The notes under the pieces: generated by a model | Seen by the model: the letters and a program-made list of their open reading frames with translations, nothing else | Told to the model about the DNA's origin: nothing | Databases searched by the model: none | Assembly (NCBI RefSeq): GCF_017313765.1 | Contig: NZ_JAFLNC010000001.1 | Coordinates: 62,001 to 126,000 of the forward strand | Direction: 5' to 3' | Origin: Sneathiella sedimenti | GTDB lineage: Bacteria > Pseudomonadota > Alphaproteobacteria > Sneathiellales > Sneathiellaceae | DNA: 64,000 nucleotides | In this document: in pieces, positions 24,751-33,809 of the stretch | How the letters are laid out: the number at the start of each line of letters is the position of its first letter | How positions within the stretch are numbered: the stretch's first letter is position 1 | Position numbers and translations under genes: made by a program

Positions 24751-27534
24751 ATGACCGAGAAAAGTGACAACAACCCCACCCAAGGTGAAATCAAGCTACC
24801 CGATGCACCGGTTTTAGTGCTCGGCGGAGACGGCGGATACTGGCTGACTCCCGATGGGGAAATGGCAAAAACCAGCATTGACGAGGCCGCCGCACGGGTT
24901 GTTGATCGCCCTCCTTTGCTCGTTCATCGGCTGAATGTCGCGCGACGACTCGGCATCAATCCATTTCCCGCGTTCGACCTGCTGGAACTTTACGCCTTCG
25001 CTTTTCCTGCGCAACACTGCTTACCGACAGTGCGCGGTATTGCCCGCTCCCTCGGCCTGGAACTGACTGCGGACCCGGAGCAACAAACCCTTGTCCTGTT
25101 CGAGGCCGCAAATTCTATATTAAGTTATTTAACCGGTTTAAATGAAAATAAAAGGAAAGAAGCTTCAGCCATTGCCATGACAATGGGACAGGCCGGATGG
25201 AACTGGGCTCCCGCTGTTCTGGCGGCGGTTGGACTTCCCGAAAACCGGGAACGCTTTGGCGGCCTGGATGCCTGGCGTACTCTGGCAGAATGGGCGGATT
25301 ATGCTCCGGAACCACCCCCTGATGATATCGCCGTCAGCGAAATAGAGGCACGGGAGCGTCTCAAGGAAATGCTCGGCAACAATTCAGAGGCTAGACCACA
25401 GCAGGCGGATTTCAGTGCCCTCTCCTCCCACGCCTTTGTCCCACGCGATCAGGCCGATGCCCCGACGCTTGTCCTCGCCGAGGCCGGGACCGGCACAGGA
25501 AAAACACTCGGATATATCGCCCCGGCGAGTCTTTGGGCGGAAAAGAATGGCGCCGCGGTCTGGATTTCCACCTATACAAAAAACCTGCAGCGCCAGATCG
25601 ATGATGAACTGAACCGGCTTTATCATGATCCCACGGACAAGGCGGAGAAGGCGGTTATCCGGAAAGGCCGGGAAAACTACCTTTGCCTTCTTAATTTCGA
25701 GGAAGCCCTGCAAGGTGGTGCGGCCGCCAAATCAGAACAGATTGTCCAGGGCCTTGTCGCAAGATGGATTTCGGCGACCCGCGATGGTGATATGGTGGGA
25801 GGCGATTTTCCCAGCTGGCTGCTGGAGCTTGAAGGCCGGTCAAGGATTACACGTCTTGCCGACCGCCGGGGCGAATGCATCTATTCCGCCTGCCCCCACT
25901 ATCGCAAATGCTTTATCGAGAAATCGAGCCGCAAAGCGCGCAAGGCGGATATTGTCATTGCCAATCATGCCCTTGTGATGATCAATGGGGCGACACGTCC
26001 CGATGACCCCTATCTTCCAAAGCGCTATGTATTCGATGAAGGCCACCACCTGTTCGACGCAGCCGACAGTGCCTTCGCCGCCCACTTAACCGGACAGGAA
26101 ACCGCAGAGCTACGACGCTGGATCGCCGGGAGCGATACCGGCCGAAAAAGCAGGATGCGCGGCCTTGAAAACCGTATCGGTGATTTGATCGGCGATGATG
26201 AAAAGGGAATTGAGGCCCTTCAGAAGGCCATGCGCGCCGCGCGCAGGCTACCCACTGACGGCTGGCTGACCCGCGTACGCGACGGGGCGCCAAACGGCCC
26301 AATGGAAGAGTTGCTGATCTTTATTCGCAGCCAGGTTCTTGCGAGATGTCGTCAGCCCGACAGCCCGTACTCGATAGAATGCACGATTAATGACATCCTG
26401 CCCGAATTGAGCGAAGCCGCAGAAAAGCTTGATAAAGCACTTGCCGGTTTGGCTGGTCCAATGACCGCGCTTGGGAAAATTCTGCTGAACCGTCTGGATA
26501 CGGAAGCGGAGGATCTCGATAGCGCCACGCGTCACCGGATCGAAGCCGCAGTTCAGGGCATTACGCGCCGCGTCTCAATGAATATTGCGCCGTGGCGAGC
26601 CATGCTGAAGGAAATTGGCAATCATACCCCTGACGGGTTTGTAGATTGGTTCGCCATAGAACGCATCGGCGGACGGGAACTCGATCTGGGATATTACAGA
26701 AGCTATATCGATCCGACCCTTCCCTTTGCGGAGACAATTCTGAAAAAGGCTCATGGCGCTGTGATCACCTCCGCAACGCTACGCGACAATCATGATGGCG
26801 AGGAAAGCTGGCAGTCTGCGGATATGCGAACTGGCGCGCATCATATGATCCTTCCACCAAAGAGATATCATTTCGCGTCCCCCTTTGATTTTGCCGAGCA
26901 AACCCGCGTCATTGTCGTGACGGACGTCCGGCGGGATCACATGAAGGAAGTATCCGCAGCCTACCGAGAATTATTCCTAGCCAGCGGTGGGGGTGCTCTC
27001 GGACTCTTTACCGCAATCTGGCGGTTGCGTGCCGTGCATGAGAATATCAAAGGTCCTCTCGCCGCCGCCGGATATGACCTTTATGCCCAACATCAGGATG
27101 CGCTCGATACCTCCACCCTCGTCGATATTTTCCGGGAGGAGGAAAACTCGATCCTACTCGGTACGGATGCCGTTCGCGATGGCGTCGACGTGCCGGGCCG
27201 GTCGCTGCGCCTTCTAGTCTTTGACAGGCTTCCGTGGCCGCGCCCCGACATCAAGCATAAAGCCCGCAAGAAGGCTTTTGGCGGTAGTAAATTTGATGAC
27301 AAGCTGACCCGGCTTAAACTAAAGCAGGCCTTCGGAAGATTGCTCAGGCGGGAAAATGACTTCGGAGTCTTCGTGATGCTCGATAGCATGATGCCGTCCC
27401 GACTTGCCTCCGCCTTTCCACCAGAAGTCGAAATCCACCGGCTGGGACTGAAAGATGCGATTGCCCTTACCCGGAACTTTATTTCCGAAAAAGAACAGGG
27501 ATTAAAGAAAATATCATTGGATAATCGAGATTGA
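24751..27534 (+). CDS. DinG/XPD-like superfamily 2 DNA helicase
   Basis: A 927-residue ATP-dependent helicase. Residues 1-230 form an N-terminal region seen in alphaproteobacterial members. Walker A is LAEAGTGTGKTLGY, and the DEAH-type box is VFDEGHHLFDAADS. Four Cys (YLCLLN, GECIYSACPHYRKC) match the iron-sulphur cluster of XPD/DinG proteins. Motif III-VI parts are AVITSATLR, LGTDAVRDGVDVPG and KQAFGRLLRRENDFG. Such helicases unwind 5' to 3' at forked DNA, R-loops or G-quadruplexes during repair. The ATG at 24751 is preferred over a TTG at 24730, but its ribosome site is weak. A TerB-like gene follows within 52 bp. Confidence 0.9.
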   Translation: MTEKSDNNPTQGEIKLPDAPVLVLGGDGGYWLTPDGEMAKTSIDEAAARVVDRPPLLVHRLNVARRLGINPFPAFDLLELYAFAFPAQHCLPTVRGIARSLGLELTADPEQQTLVLFEAANSILSYLTGLNENKRKEASAIAMTMGQAGWNWAPAVLAAVGLPENRERFGGLDAWRTLAEWADYAPEPPPDDIAVSEIEARERLKEMLGNNSEARPQQADFSALSSHAFVPRDQADAPTLVLAEAGTGTGKTLGYIAPASLWAEKNGAAVWISTYTKNLQRQIDDELNRLYHDPTDKAEKAVIRKGRENYLCLLNFEEALQGGAAAKSEQIVQGLVARWISATRDGDMVGGDFPSWLLELEGRSRITRLADRRGECIYSACPHYRKCFIEKSSRKARKADIVIANHALVMINGATRPDDPYLPKRYVFDEGHHLFDAADSAFAAHLTGQETAELRRWIAGSDTGRKSRMRGLENRIGDLIGDDEKGIEALQKAMRAARRLPTDGWLTRVRDGAPNGPMEELLIFIRSQVLARCRQPDSPYSIECTINDILPELSEAAEKLDKALAGLAGPMTALGKILLNRLDTEAEDLDSATRHRIEAAVQGITRRVSMNIAPWRAMLKEIGNHTPDGFVDWFAIERIGGRELDLGYYRSYIDPTLPFAETILKKAHGAVITSATLRDNHDGEESWQSADMRTGAHHMILPPKRYHFASPFDFAEQTRVIVVTDVRRDHMKEVSAAYRELFLASGGGALGLFTAIWRLRAVHENIKGPLAAAGYDLYAQHQDALDTSTLVDIFREEENSILLGTDAVRDGVDVPGRSLRLLVFDRLPWPRPDIKHKARKKAFGGSKFDDKLTRLKLKQAFGRLLRRENDFGVFVMLDSMMPSRLASAFPPEVEIHRLGLKDAIALTRNFISEKEQGLKKISLDNRD

Positions 27535-27585
27535 ACCTCATATCCTGTGAGTAATTGTTTCATTCCAGACCGGAGATACTGTCGC

Positions 27586-27996
27586 ATGACGACGCTTAAC
27601 CTGCACACCGCCCTAATTTCTACTATGGTAATTGTATCCGCAGCAGATCGTGAAATGACGGACCGGGAGTTGTTTACAATTGGCGAAATTGTCCGCACCC
27701 TTCCTGTATTTGCCGATTATGAGGAAGAGCATCTTCCGGACGACGCGGCGACTTGCGTCGATATGCTGAACGGGGACCAGAAGCTGGAGGAAATTATCGG
27801 GAAGATCCGCGCTGTCCTGCCGAAAAAGATTTATGACACGGCCTATGCCCTCGCCTGCGACGTCGCAGTATCAGATGGCCAGCTGAGCCAGGAAGAGCTA
27901 CGCATGCTTGAAATGCTGCGCCATGGCCTGGATGTAGACCGGCTGACCGCCGCCGCCATCGAGCGCGGTTCCGCGGTCCGATATGCGCGCATCTGA
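27586..27996 (+). CDS. TerB-like protein
   Basis: A 136-residue soluble helical protein of the tellurite-resistance TerB/TerB-like superfamily. Characteristic are the two helical repeats beginning with an acidic loop: ISTMVIVSAADREMTDREL and ACDVAVSDGQLSQEELRML, where the Asp/Glu residues resemble a metal-binding site. Stand-alone TerB-like proteins have no defined role, and no other ter genes are present here, so tellurite resistance should not be assumed. The ATG at 27586 was chosen for homology and has GGAG 10-13 bp upstream. It probably shares a transcript with the helicase gene. Confidence 0.82.
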   Translation: MTTLNLHTALISTMVIVSAADREMTDRELFTIGEIVRTLPVFADYEEEHLPDDAATCVDMLNGDQKLEEIIGKIRAVLPKKIYDTAYALACDVAVSDGQLSQEELRMLEMLRHGLDVDRLTAAAIERGSAVRYARI

Positions 27997-28069
27997 TCCA
28001 ACTAATATTTGCCAAAAGACTGCCTTCCGATAATAATCCTTTTTAATAATAAAAGAGGGAGGGATATTG

Positions 28070-28615
28070 ATGGCTAGTCTAACAGGGATTTCTGTCGGCT
28101 TTTTGGGGCTCGGCGATGTCGGTCGACCGGTACTGCGCCGGTTGAAAGCGTGCGGTGCGAATGTGCATGCAACAAGTCGCTCGCCCGCATTGCGGTATAA
28201 GATGGCCCGAGATGCGGTCAATTTATACAAGGCACCGAGTGAAGTGAACGATCAGGTAAAAGACGGCATCATTTTTCTGATGTTGTCCAAGCAGGGGCTG
28301 ATCGATGCTTTTCTCAATGGACCGGACGGATTACTTTCCAACCTGGCGAGTAGTGCGCTGATCGTAGACCTTGGCCAGACTTCACTCGACGCCACTCAAA
28401 AATATGCGAAAATTGTTGAGGCCAGTGGCGCGCACTGGATGGACGCTCCCGCAATTGGCAGCGAACAGGACGCGATGGAGGGCCGCCTCAGTATTCGTGT
28501 CGGCGGCCGCAAAGAGGATTTTGATCGCGCCCGGCCACTTCTTGAGGCAATTGGCAGAGACATCAAGCATATGGGAGAGATCGGTTCGGGTCAGGCGGCA
28601 GTACCCACCACCTAG
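28070..28615 (+). pseudogene. Truncated beta-hydroxyacid dehydrogenase (3-hydroxyisobutyrate dehydrogenase family), N-terminal domain only
   Basis: A 181-residue product that matches only the Rossmann domain of the family: the NAD loop GFLGLGDVGRPV near residue 12, FLMLSKQGLIDAFL, LIVDLGQTSLDATQK, and the substrate loop MDAPAIGSEQDAMEGRLSIRVGG. It stops at MGEIGSGQAAVPTT, just where the family has GSGxxxKxxNN with the catalytic Lys, and the whole helical C-terminal domain (about 110 residues) is absent. No continuation is found in other frames before the next gene at 28754, so this is a deletion remnant or an unusual single-domain protein. It keeps a good ribosome site (GAGGGAGGG). Confidence 0.75.
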
Positions 28616-28753
28616 TTCTTCTACATTTTTGCATAATGGGAAATTACGGAATTTCGTGGCAGTTCACTTTTTCGCCATGTCCGTGATTTCAATGGTTATT
28701 TTAACAGGCACGCCCTATTTTGTCAGAGGTATGAAGGAGACTTTGACAAAATA

Positions 28754-29557
28754 ATGCTGGATTTCATTGCGAACCATGAGCCTACAGTTCGCCTGAGCTT
28801 TTTTCTGGGCACGCTTGGCGCCGTCGGCATATGGCAGGCATTTGCGCCCAAACGCCCGCCAAGCGTTTCAATCCTGTGGCGATGGCTGAACAACTTTGGC
28901 GTGACGTTCCTGAATACCCTTCTTCTCAGATTGTTGTTCCCTATCCTGGCGGTCGGACTGGCCGTCACCGCAACTGAAAATGGCTGGGGCCTCCTCAATG
29001 TCGTGGAATTGCCAATTGCTTTTTCCATCGTAATTGCTGTCATCCTGCAGGACCTGGTGATTTATTGGCAGCATGTTATCTTTCATCGCGTAGGTTTTCT
29101 GTGGAAATTTCATAAAATGCATCACGCGGATGTTGACTATGATGTGTCAACCGGTGCCCGTTTCCATCCTGTAGAGATCCTACTTTCGATGGTCCTCAAA
29201 CTTGTGGTCGTCCTGTTAATAGGACCACCCGTCGTCGCGGTGATCATCTTCGAGATCCTTTTAAGCTCGATCGCCATGTTTAATCATGCGAATGCCGGCC
29301 TGCCAGAAAAAATCGATAATTTCGCCCGGAAATTTATTGTTACCCCGGATATGCACCGCGTCCATCACTCCGTGATCCGGGACGAACATAACAGTAATTA
29401 CGGCTTTAACCTGCCCTGGTGGGATTATATGTTCAGCACCTACCGGCCCCAGCCCTCCGCTGGCCATGACAAAATGACCATCGGCCTCAATGAATACCAG
29501 TCGCACCGTAAACAAAGCATCTTCTGGATGCTGCGGCTCCCTTTTGCGAAACGGTAA
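28754..29557 (+). CDS. Sterol desaturase/fatty acid hydroxylase family di-iron membrane enzyme
   Basis: A 267-residue integral membrane protein with about four to five helices and the three histidine boxes of the fatty acid hydroxylase superfamily: HVIFH (after VIYWQ), HKMHHAD and the C-terminal HRVHHS, with an extra FNHANAGLP. These ligate a non-haem di-iron centre for oxygen-dependent hydroxylation or desaturation of lipids. The substrate cannot be told from sequence: hydroxylation of fatty acids, carotenoids or ornithine lipids are known activities in relatives. The stop is 7 bp from the convergent CHAD gene. Confidence 0.9.
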   Translation: MLDFIANHEPTVRLSFFLGTLGAVGIWQAFAPKRPPSVSILWRWLNNFGVTFLNTLLLRLLFPILAVGLAVTATENGWGLLNVVELPIAFSIVIAVILQDLVIYWQHVIFHRVGFLWKFHKMHHADVDYDVSTGARFHPVEILLSMVLKLVVVLLIGPPVVAVIIFEILLSSIAMFNHANAGLPEKIDNFARKFIVTPDMHRVHHSVIRDEHNSNYGFNLPWWDYMFSTYRPQPSAGHDKMTIGLNEYQSHRKQSIFWMLRLPFAKR

Positions 29558-29563
29558 ACCGCG

Positions 29564-30520
29564 TCAGACGGCTTTCCTCAAATCCTTTTTATCGATAGTG
29601 AAATCCTCGAACTTCCGCCAAAGGGCGCGAAATTCTGCCAGATTATGTTCCACTTCCTTGCTGGCATCACCATAAACCCGCGCGTTAAAGCGGAGTGTCT
29701 CTGCGAAATAATCGGCGCGGATAGCAGCGCTTAACTGGCTCAGAATGATCATGCCTTCCTTAACGTCATTAATATGGCCAAGATAGTCCTGCATTCTGAC
29801 CAGAAGGTCATATCCTTCATCTATTTTTTCCTGGCGAAACAATGAAGAGAAGAAGCGCAAATGATAGCGGGTCCGCTTTATATATTTACGCAAATCATGC
29901 AGTTCGTCAGCCGAGAGATTTTCCACATCCGCCCCCCTGTTCAAAAGCTCAATCCCACCTTCCTCGATTGCGTTCAACGCAAAGGGCGCAATAGGACTGC
30001 TCATGATTTTACGCGCAGATCTGCCCAGTTTTGTCGACCAGTTTCCCTGCAACCATTTATCAAAGGATTTCGAAAGCCTTTCAAAGTGGCCGCCGGAGAT
30101 TTCATGAATGATGATGTCATATTCCTCTGCGCGAAAGATCTCCCCAAGCCGCAGCAGCTCTTTCGATACCTTTTTGAAATCCTTTGTTTTGATTTCAGGC
30201 ATGAGTGTACTGTTAAGGAATACGTCCATATTGCGGGCATCCCCGAGCAGGTTGCCGAAATAACGGAATTCACGGTTAAAATTCGAGCGGACTTCCTTTG
30301 GAATAATCGATCGGAATATATAGAGTGCAACGCGCATGCGCCTTACTCCGATACGAATTTGCATCAATGCCATTGAGTCCCCCTCTTCCTTGAACTGGCG
30401 GAAGTTCTCTCTCAGATGAAGGGCGCAACCACGAAAAATAACCTTTGCCGCTGTCTCTACGTCCATACTTCCCACAAGGTCGATATGCGATAACTTAAGA
30501 ACTTTCGACTTTGCTGACAT
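29564..30520 (-). CDS. CHAD domain protein
   Basis: A 318-residue soluble helical protein with a full CHAD domain. The first conserved helix is ALMQIRIGVRRMRVALYIF and the internal repeat is ELHDLRKYIKRTRYHLRFF, both lined with Arg and Lys. Known CHAD proteins bind inorganic polyphosphate through this basic channel and localise to polyP granules. There is no CYTH (triphosphatase) domain attached or next door, so a polyphosphate-binding, non-catalytic role is most likely. The ATG at 30520 opens a region divergent from the HTD2-type hydratase gene. Confidence 0.9.
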   Translation of the reverse strand: MSAKSKVLKLSHIDLVGSMDVETAAKVIFRGCALHLRENFRQFKEEGDSMALMQIRIGVRRMRVALYIFRSIIPKEVRSNFNREFRYFGNLLGDARNMDVFLNSTLMPEIKTKDFKKVSKELLRLGEIFRAEEYDIIIHEISGGHFERLSKSFDKWLQGNWSTKLGRSARKIMSSPIAPFALNAIEEGGIELLNRGADVENLSADELHDLRKYIKRTRYHLRFFSSLFRQEKIDEGYDLLVRMQDYLGHINDVKEGMIILSQLSAAIRADYFAETLRFNARVYGDASKEVEHNLAEFRALWRKFEDFTIDKKDLRKAV

Positions 30521-30612
30521 GATGGCTCACTAGTTAAAATTTTTGTCCCCGACAATAATGCACATATGCTATTCAAATGATCACGTGAAAAGCAATCAAG
30601 AGATAAAAACAA

Positions 30613-31443
30613 ATGAAAAAACTTGAAAACTGGATTGGCAATCAGATTTCCCAACAAGAAATCATACATCAACACGCACTTAACGGTTTCGCTGCCATCA
30701 TGGATGAAGAGGGCCCGGCCTCCGACATCGTTCCCCCTGGGGGCCATTGGATGTATTTTCTGCCGACCGACAAGCAATCACGAATCGGCCCGGACGGCCA
30801 TGGGATCAGAGGGGACTTCCTGCCACCTGTAGAGCTACCGCGGCGGATGTGGGCTGGTGGGCGACTTGAATTTCACGCTCCCCTTCGCGCCGGAGACACC
30901 GCCGAAAAGACTTCCACCATCAAGAGTGTGGTGCAAAAACAAGGCCGGACCGGTACCCTGGTTTTTGTCACAGTCGAGCATCAGGTGAAAAGTGCGGCCG
31001 GTTTATGCCTTACTGAAGAGCATGATATTGTTTATCGTGAAGCGGCAGGCCAGACCAGCGGTGGCAAGAAAGATCCGCAATTGGCACCCACGGACGGCAT
31101 ATGGGAAGAAACAGTCGTCCCGGACCCGGTATTACTATTCCGTTATTCAGCACTCACTTTTAACGGACACCGGATCCATTACGACCTTGACTATTGCTTG
31201 AAAGAGGAAGGTTATCCCGGCCTTGTCGTGCATGGCCCGCTGCTTGGGACCCTGCTAATGCGTCTCGCCGTCAACAAAATGGATGGACGGCCGCTTCGCA
31301 AGTTCAGTTTTCGCAATTTCAACCCGATTTTTGATACCGCGCCCTTTACCTTGAGTGGGAAGCCAGAAAATTCGGACGAATGCAGTGTGTGGGTCCGGGG
31401 ACCGGCAGGCGAACTTGCGGTCAAGGCAACGGCGGAATTTTAA
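30613..31443 (+). CDS. HTD2/mesaconyl-CoA hydratase-like MaoC-type dehydratase
   Basis: A 276-residue double hot-dog protein of the family that contains mitochondrial HTD2 and bacterial mesaconyl-C4-CoA hydratases. The N-terminal hot-dog includes PPGGHWMYFLP and LPRRMWAGGRLEFHAPL. The C-terminal hot-dog holds the hydratase site LLFRYSALTFNGHRIHYD, with the Asn and His characteristic of R-hydratases, then GLVVHGPLLGTLLM. It would add or remove water at an acyl-CoA or thioester double bond. The neighbourhood gives no pathway, but other CoA genes in the window fit organic-acid use. A bidirectional terminator follows. Confidence 0.88.
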   Translation: MKKLENWIGNQISQQEIIHQHALNGFAAIMDEEGPASDIVPPGGHWMYFLPTDKQSRIGPDGHGIRGDFLPPVELPRRMWAGGRLEFHAPLRAGDTAEKTSTIKSVVQKQGRTGTLVFVTVEHQVKSAAGLCLTEEHDIVYREAAGQTSGGKKDPQLAPTDGIWEETVVPDPVLLFRYSALTFNGHRIHYDLDYCLKEEGYPGLVVHGPLLGTLLMRLAVNKMDGRPLRKFSFRNFNPIFDTAPFTLSGKPENSDECSVWVRGPAGELAVKATAEF

Positions 31444-31446
31444 GAA

Positions 31447-31475
31447 AAAAAGGGGCCGTGCGAGCGGCCCCTTTT
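31447..31475. terminator. Bidirectional terminator between hydratase and PCu(A)C genes
   Basis: GGGGCCG-tgcgag-CGGCCCC is flanked by an A-run (31445-31451) and TTTT (31472-31475), so it can end both convergent transcripts. Confidence 0.85.
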
Positions 31476-31494
31476 AACAACCTAAAATGCCAGA

Positions 31495-31998
31495 CTAATT
31501 ATGTTTATGCTTTTGATTATGCATATCCATATCCATAGCACCGGCATCCTTCACCTGCACAGTAACCGTAATCTCACCCGCCCGGGCAAATTTAAGTGTT
31601 ACCGGAAATTCAGTTCCCTTGGCGAGCGGCTTCTTCAACCCCATAAGCATGATATGAAATCCGCCCGGTTTCAGGGCGATCATTTCGCCTGATGGAATAA
31701 GCAGCTTCTCCATATGCATCATGCTCATAACCCCATCCTTCATGACGCTGTTATGGACTTCGACGCGATCCGCAATCGGGCTTGATGCGGCAACAAGGCT
31801 ATCCGCCTCACTTTCCATATTATGGATGGTCATAAATGCACCGCCTACCGCGGCATTGGCTGGACGCGCCCGGGACCAGGCTTCCGTTACGGCCATGCCA
31901 TTTTTCTCTGCGGCATGGGAGACGAATAGATCGGATTCCGCGTTAGCTATTAAAACCCCAACCAATAAAACGAAGGGTAAGTATTTGAGATATTTCAT
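31495..31998 (-). CDS. Periplasmic copper chaperone PCu(A)C
   Basis: A 167-residue exported protein that carries Cu(I) toward the CuA centre of cytochrome oxidase. The signal peptide is about 1-23. The family motif is present: His and Met in VEVHNSVMKDGVMSMMHM, then HIML after a Gly-Phe turn (PGGFHIMLMGL). The C-terminus (MDMDMHNQKHKHN) is rich in Met and His, typical of copper acceptors. Two adjacent ATGs exist (32001, 31998). The second is used because AAGGAAG sits at a better distance. The upstream gene on the same strand is a SCO protein, 14 bp away, so both form a copper-delivery operon. Confidence 0.92.
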   Translation of the reverse strand: MKYLKYLPFVLLVGVLIANAESDLFVSHAAEKNGMAVTEAWSRARPANAAVGGAFMTIHNMESEADSLVAASSPIADRVEVHNSVMKDGVMSMMHMEKLLIPSGEMIALKPGGFHIMLMGLKKPLAKGTEFPVTLKFARAGEITVTVQVKDAGAMDMDMHNQKHKHN

Positions 31999-32015
31999 CA
32001 TTCTTCCTTAACAGA

Positions 32016-32630
32016 TTACAGTTGCTCGCGTACTTTTGACGCCATTTCCTCTGCGGGCACACCAAAGGAGAAAACGGTTATCAGGTCACCATCCCGCCCC
32101 ATCAAATAAGTGAAAGAGGTATGATCCACCAGATAATAGTCCGGATCGTCGTTATCCTGTTTCTGCGAATAGACGCGGTACTTCTTCTTCATATCATTGA
32201 TCGATTCTTCACTGCCCGTAAGCCCTACAATGGCAGGATGGAAGGCCGAGACAAAGCTGGCCAAAATTTCGGGTGTGTCTCTTGCTGGATCAACGGTGAC
32301 AAACAACGGCACCACTTCCTTGGCATCATCACCAAGCTCCTGCATGGCAACAGAGATTGTCTGCATTTCTGTCGGGCAAACATCGGGGCAGTTCGTAAAA
32401 CCAAAAAAGACAAGGAAAAGTTTTCCCTCGAGATCCTCATCAGTAACCGTCTCTCCCTTGTGGTTAACAAGCGAAAAAGGGCCGCCAATCTGCGGCACCC
32501 CGACAAGCACCGAAGAGCCTTCTGATTTTTCCTGTCCAATACCAGGCAAATTACCCGTAAACCAGAACCCGATGACCACAGCACTGGCCAGCAGGAAGAA
32601 GGCGATACAGAATGCAAATATCTTGTTCAT
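32016..32630 (-). CDS. SCO1/SenC family copper-delivery protein
   Basis: A 204-residue thioredoxin-fold protein anchored to the inner membrane by an N-terminal helix (about 5-25) with the domain in the periplasm. The copper site is CPDVC in FFGFTNCPDVCPTEM plus the distant His in YLVDHTSFTYLM. SCO proteins insert copper into, or reduce the cysteines of, the CuA site of cytochrome c oxidase. The adjacent PCu(A)C gene supplies copper in the same pathway. No oxidase subunit gene lies in the window. Confidence 0.94.
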   Translation of the reverse strand: MNKIFAFCIAFFLLASAVVIGFWFTGNLPGIGQEKSEGSSVLVGVPQIGGPFSLVNHKGETVTDEDLEGKLFLVFFGFTNCPDVCPTEMQTISVAMQELGDDAKEVVPLFVTVDPARDTPEILASFVSAFHPAIVGLTGSEESINDMKKKYRVYSQKQDNDDPDYYLVDHTSFTYLMGRDGDLITVFSFGVPAEEMASKVREQL

Positions 32631-32768
32631 ATTAAAAATATCTTGAAGTTACCAATAAACACAAATTATCAAATGTCTTGCATAAATCGGCCGCACCGCG
32701 GCGACAAGGCTAAATTATCTGCTGCGTCATTCTATCGCACAAAGCATTAGGGACGCCGGGATCAGAGA

Positions 32769-32797
32769 TTGACCCTTCAACTTTCTGACGATACCCT
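32769..32797 (+). promoter_or_regulatory. Candidate promoter of the peptide-type ABC importer operon
   Basis: TTGACC and TACCCT are separated by 17 bp, about 60 bp upstream of the first permease start. The -35 is good and the -10 weak. Position supports it, nothing else. Confidence 0.3.
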
Positions 32798-32858
32798 GTT
32801 TATGCGCAAAAAAATCAATTGTCTGCTCCGCGCGTAATGTTTGGCACCAAGTAACTAT

Positions 32859-33809
32859 ATGAGCGTTTTTATTGCGAAGCGAGTTCTGACGTTGTTGGCT
32901 ACCCTGATCGGAGCCTCAATCGTAATCTTTCTCGTTATGGAAATACTGCCGGGCGACCCCGCCCTCGTTATATTGGGCGTTGATGCGTCTGATGAAGCCG
33001 TTCGCGCACTGACGATAGAACTCGGCCTTGATCGTCCCCCACTTGAGCGCTACTGGGACTGGATGACCGGGATTTTAACTGGGGAGTTGGGCAATAGCTA
33101 TGCCTATAAGGTCCCTGTCTGGGAGCTGGTAGAAGGTGCACTCCTCATCACCATACCCCTCGCCCTGATGTCCATTACACTCAGCATTGTCCTGGCACTC
33201 TCCATCGGCCTGTATGCCGCCGCCAATCATAACAAGGCGGGAGATATCACCCTGATGGGGATAAGTCAGCTCGGTATTTCTGTCCCGAACTTCTGGCTTG
33301 CCATCCTGCTGATCATCCTGTTTGCAATTGAGTTGCGCTGGTTGCCGGCTGGCGGTTTTCCGGGATGGAAAGAGGGCTTTTGGGTTTGCCTGAAAGCACT
33401 GTTGCTGCCGTCCCTGGCCCTTGCCACTGTCGTTGGCGCCATATTAGCCCGCATCACACGCTCATCCGTGCTGGAAGTGTTTAGAGAGGATTATGTCCGT
33501 ACCGCCCGCGCCAAGGGGCTGAGCCAGCAGGCGACGCTTTGGCGACATGTCCTGCGCAATGCATTGATCCCCGTCCTGACAGTCACGGGCATACAGTTCT
33601 CTGCGCTACTGACGGGTACGGTTGTCGTGGAAAATGTGTTCCATATTCCGGGCCTTGGCTCTCTTGTTCTTAAGGCAATCAATAACCGCGATACTATTGT
33701 TGTCGAGAATGTCGTGCTGTTGCTGGCCACCATGATCATTGTGGTAAACTTTGTTGTCGATATTCTTTATGCGGTCATCGATCCGCGACTCAAGGCGCAT
33801 GATATATGA
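32859..33809 (+). CDS. ABC importer permease 1 (DppB/OppB/NikB family)
   Basis: A 316-residue inner-membrane permease with six helices for peptides, nickel or related solutes. The N-terminal family sequence is FIAKRVLTLLATLIGASIVIF, LPGDPA follows, and the coupling loop reads EDYVRTARAKGLSQQATLWR. The ATG at 32859 is used. The TTG frame from 32841 adds six unsupported residues. Its stop overlaps the next start (ATGA). It is the first of four coupled genes (permease, permease, ATPase, ATPase), yet no extracytoplasmic binding protein precedes or follows, so the substrate is unknown. Confidence 0.93.
   Translation: MSVFIAKRVLTLLATLIGASIVIFLVMEILPGDPALVILGVDASDEAVRALTIELGLDRPPLERYWDWMTGILTGELGNSYAYKVPVWELVEGALLITIPLALMSITLSIVLALSIGLYAAANHNKAGDITLMGISQLGISVPNFWLAILLIILFAIELRWLPAGGFPGWKEGFWVCLKALLLPSLALATVVGAILARITRSSVLEVFREDYVRTARAKGLSQQATLWRHVLRNALIPVLTVTGIQFSALLTGTVVVENVFHIPGLGSLVLKAINNRDTIVVENVVLLLATMIIVVNFVVDILYAVIDPRLKAHDI

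Noticed and set aside
27586-27996. Tellurite-resistance system suggested by the TerB-like gene
   Set aside because: No terA, terC, terD or terZ homologues nearby; single TerB-like genes are widespread and not diagnostic.
28371-28754. Alternative frame after the truncated dehydrogenase that could rescue its C-terminus
   Set aside because: Its translation past 28615 (Pro/Ser-rich, then a short hydrophobic run) shows none of the family's C-terminal motifs, so a simple frameshift does not explain the truncation.
29861-30376. 171-codon plus-strand frame opposite the CHAD gene
   Set aside because: Shadow frame; the CHAD motifs on the minus strand are clear.
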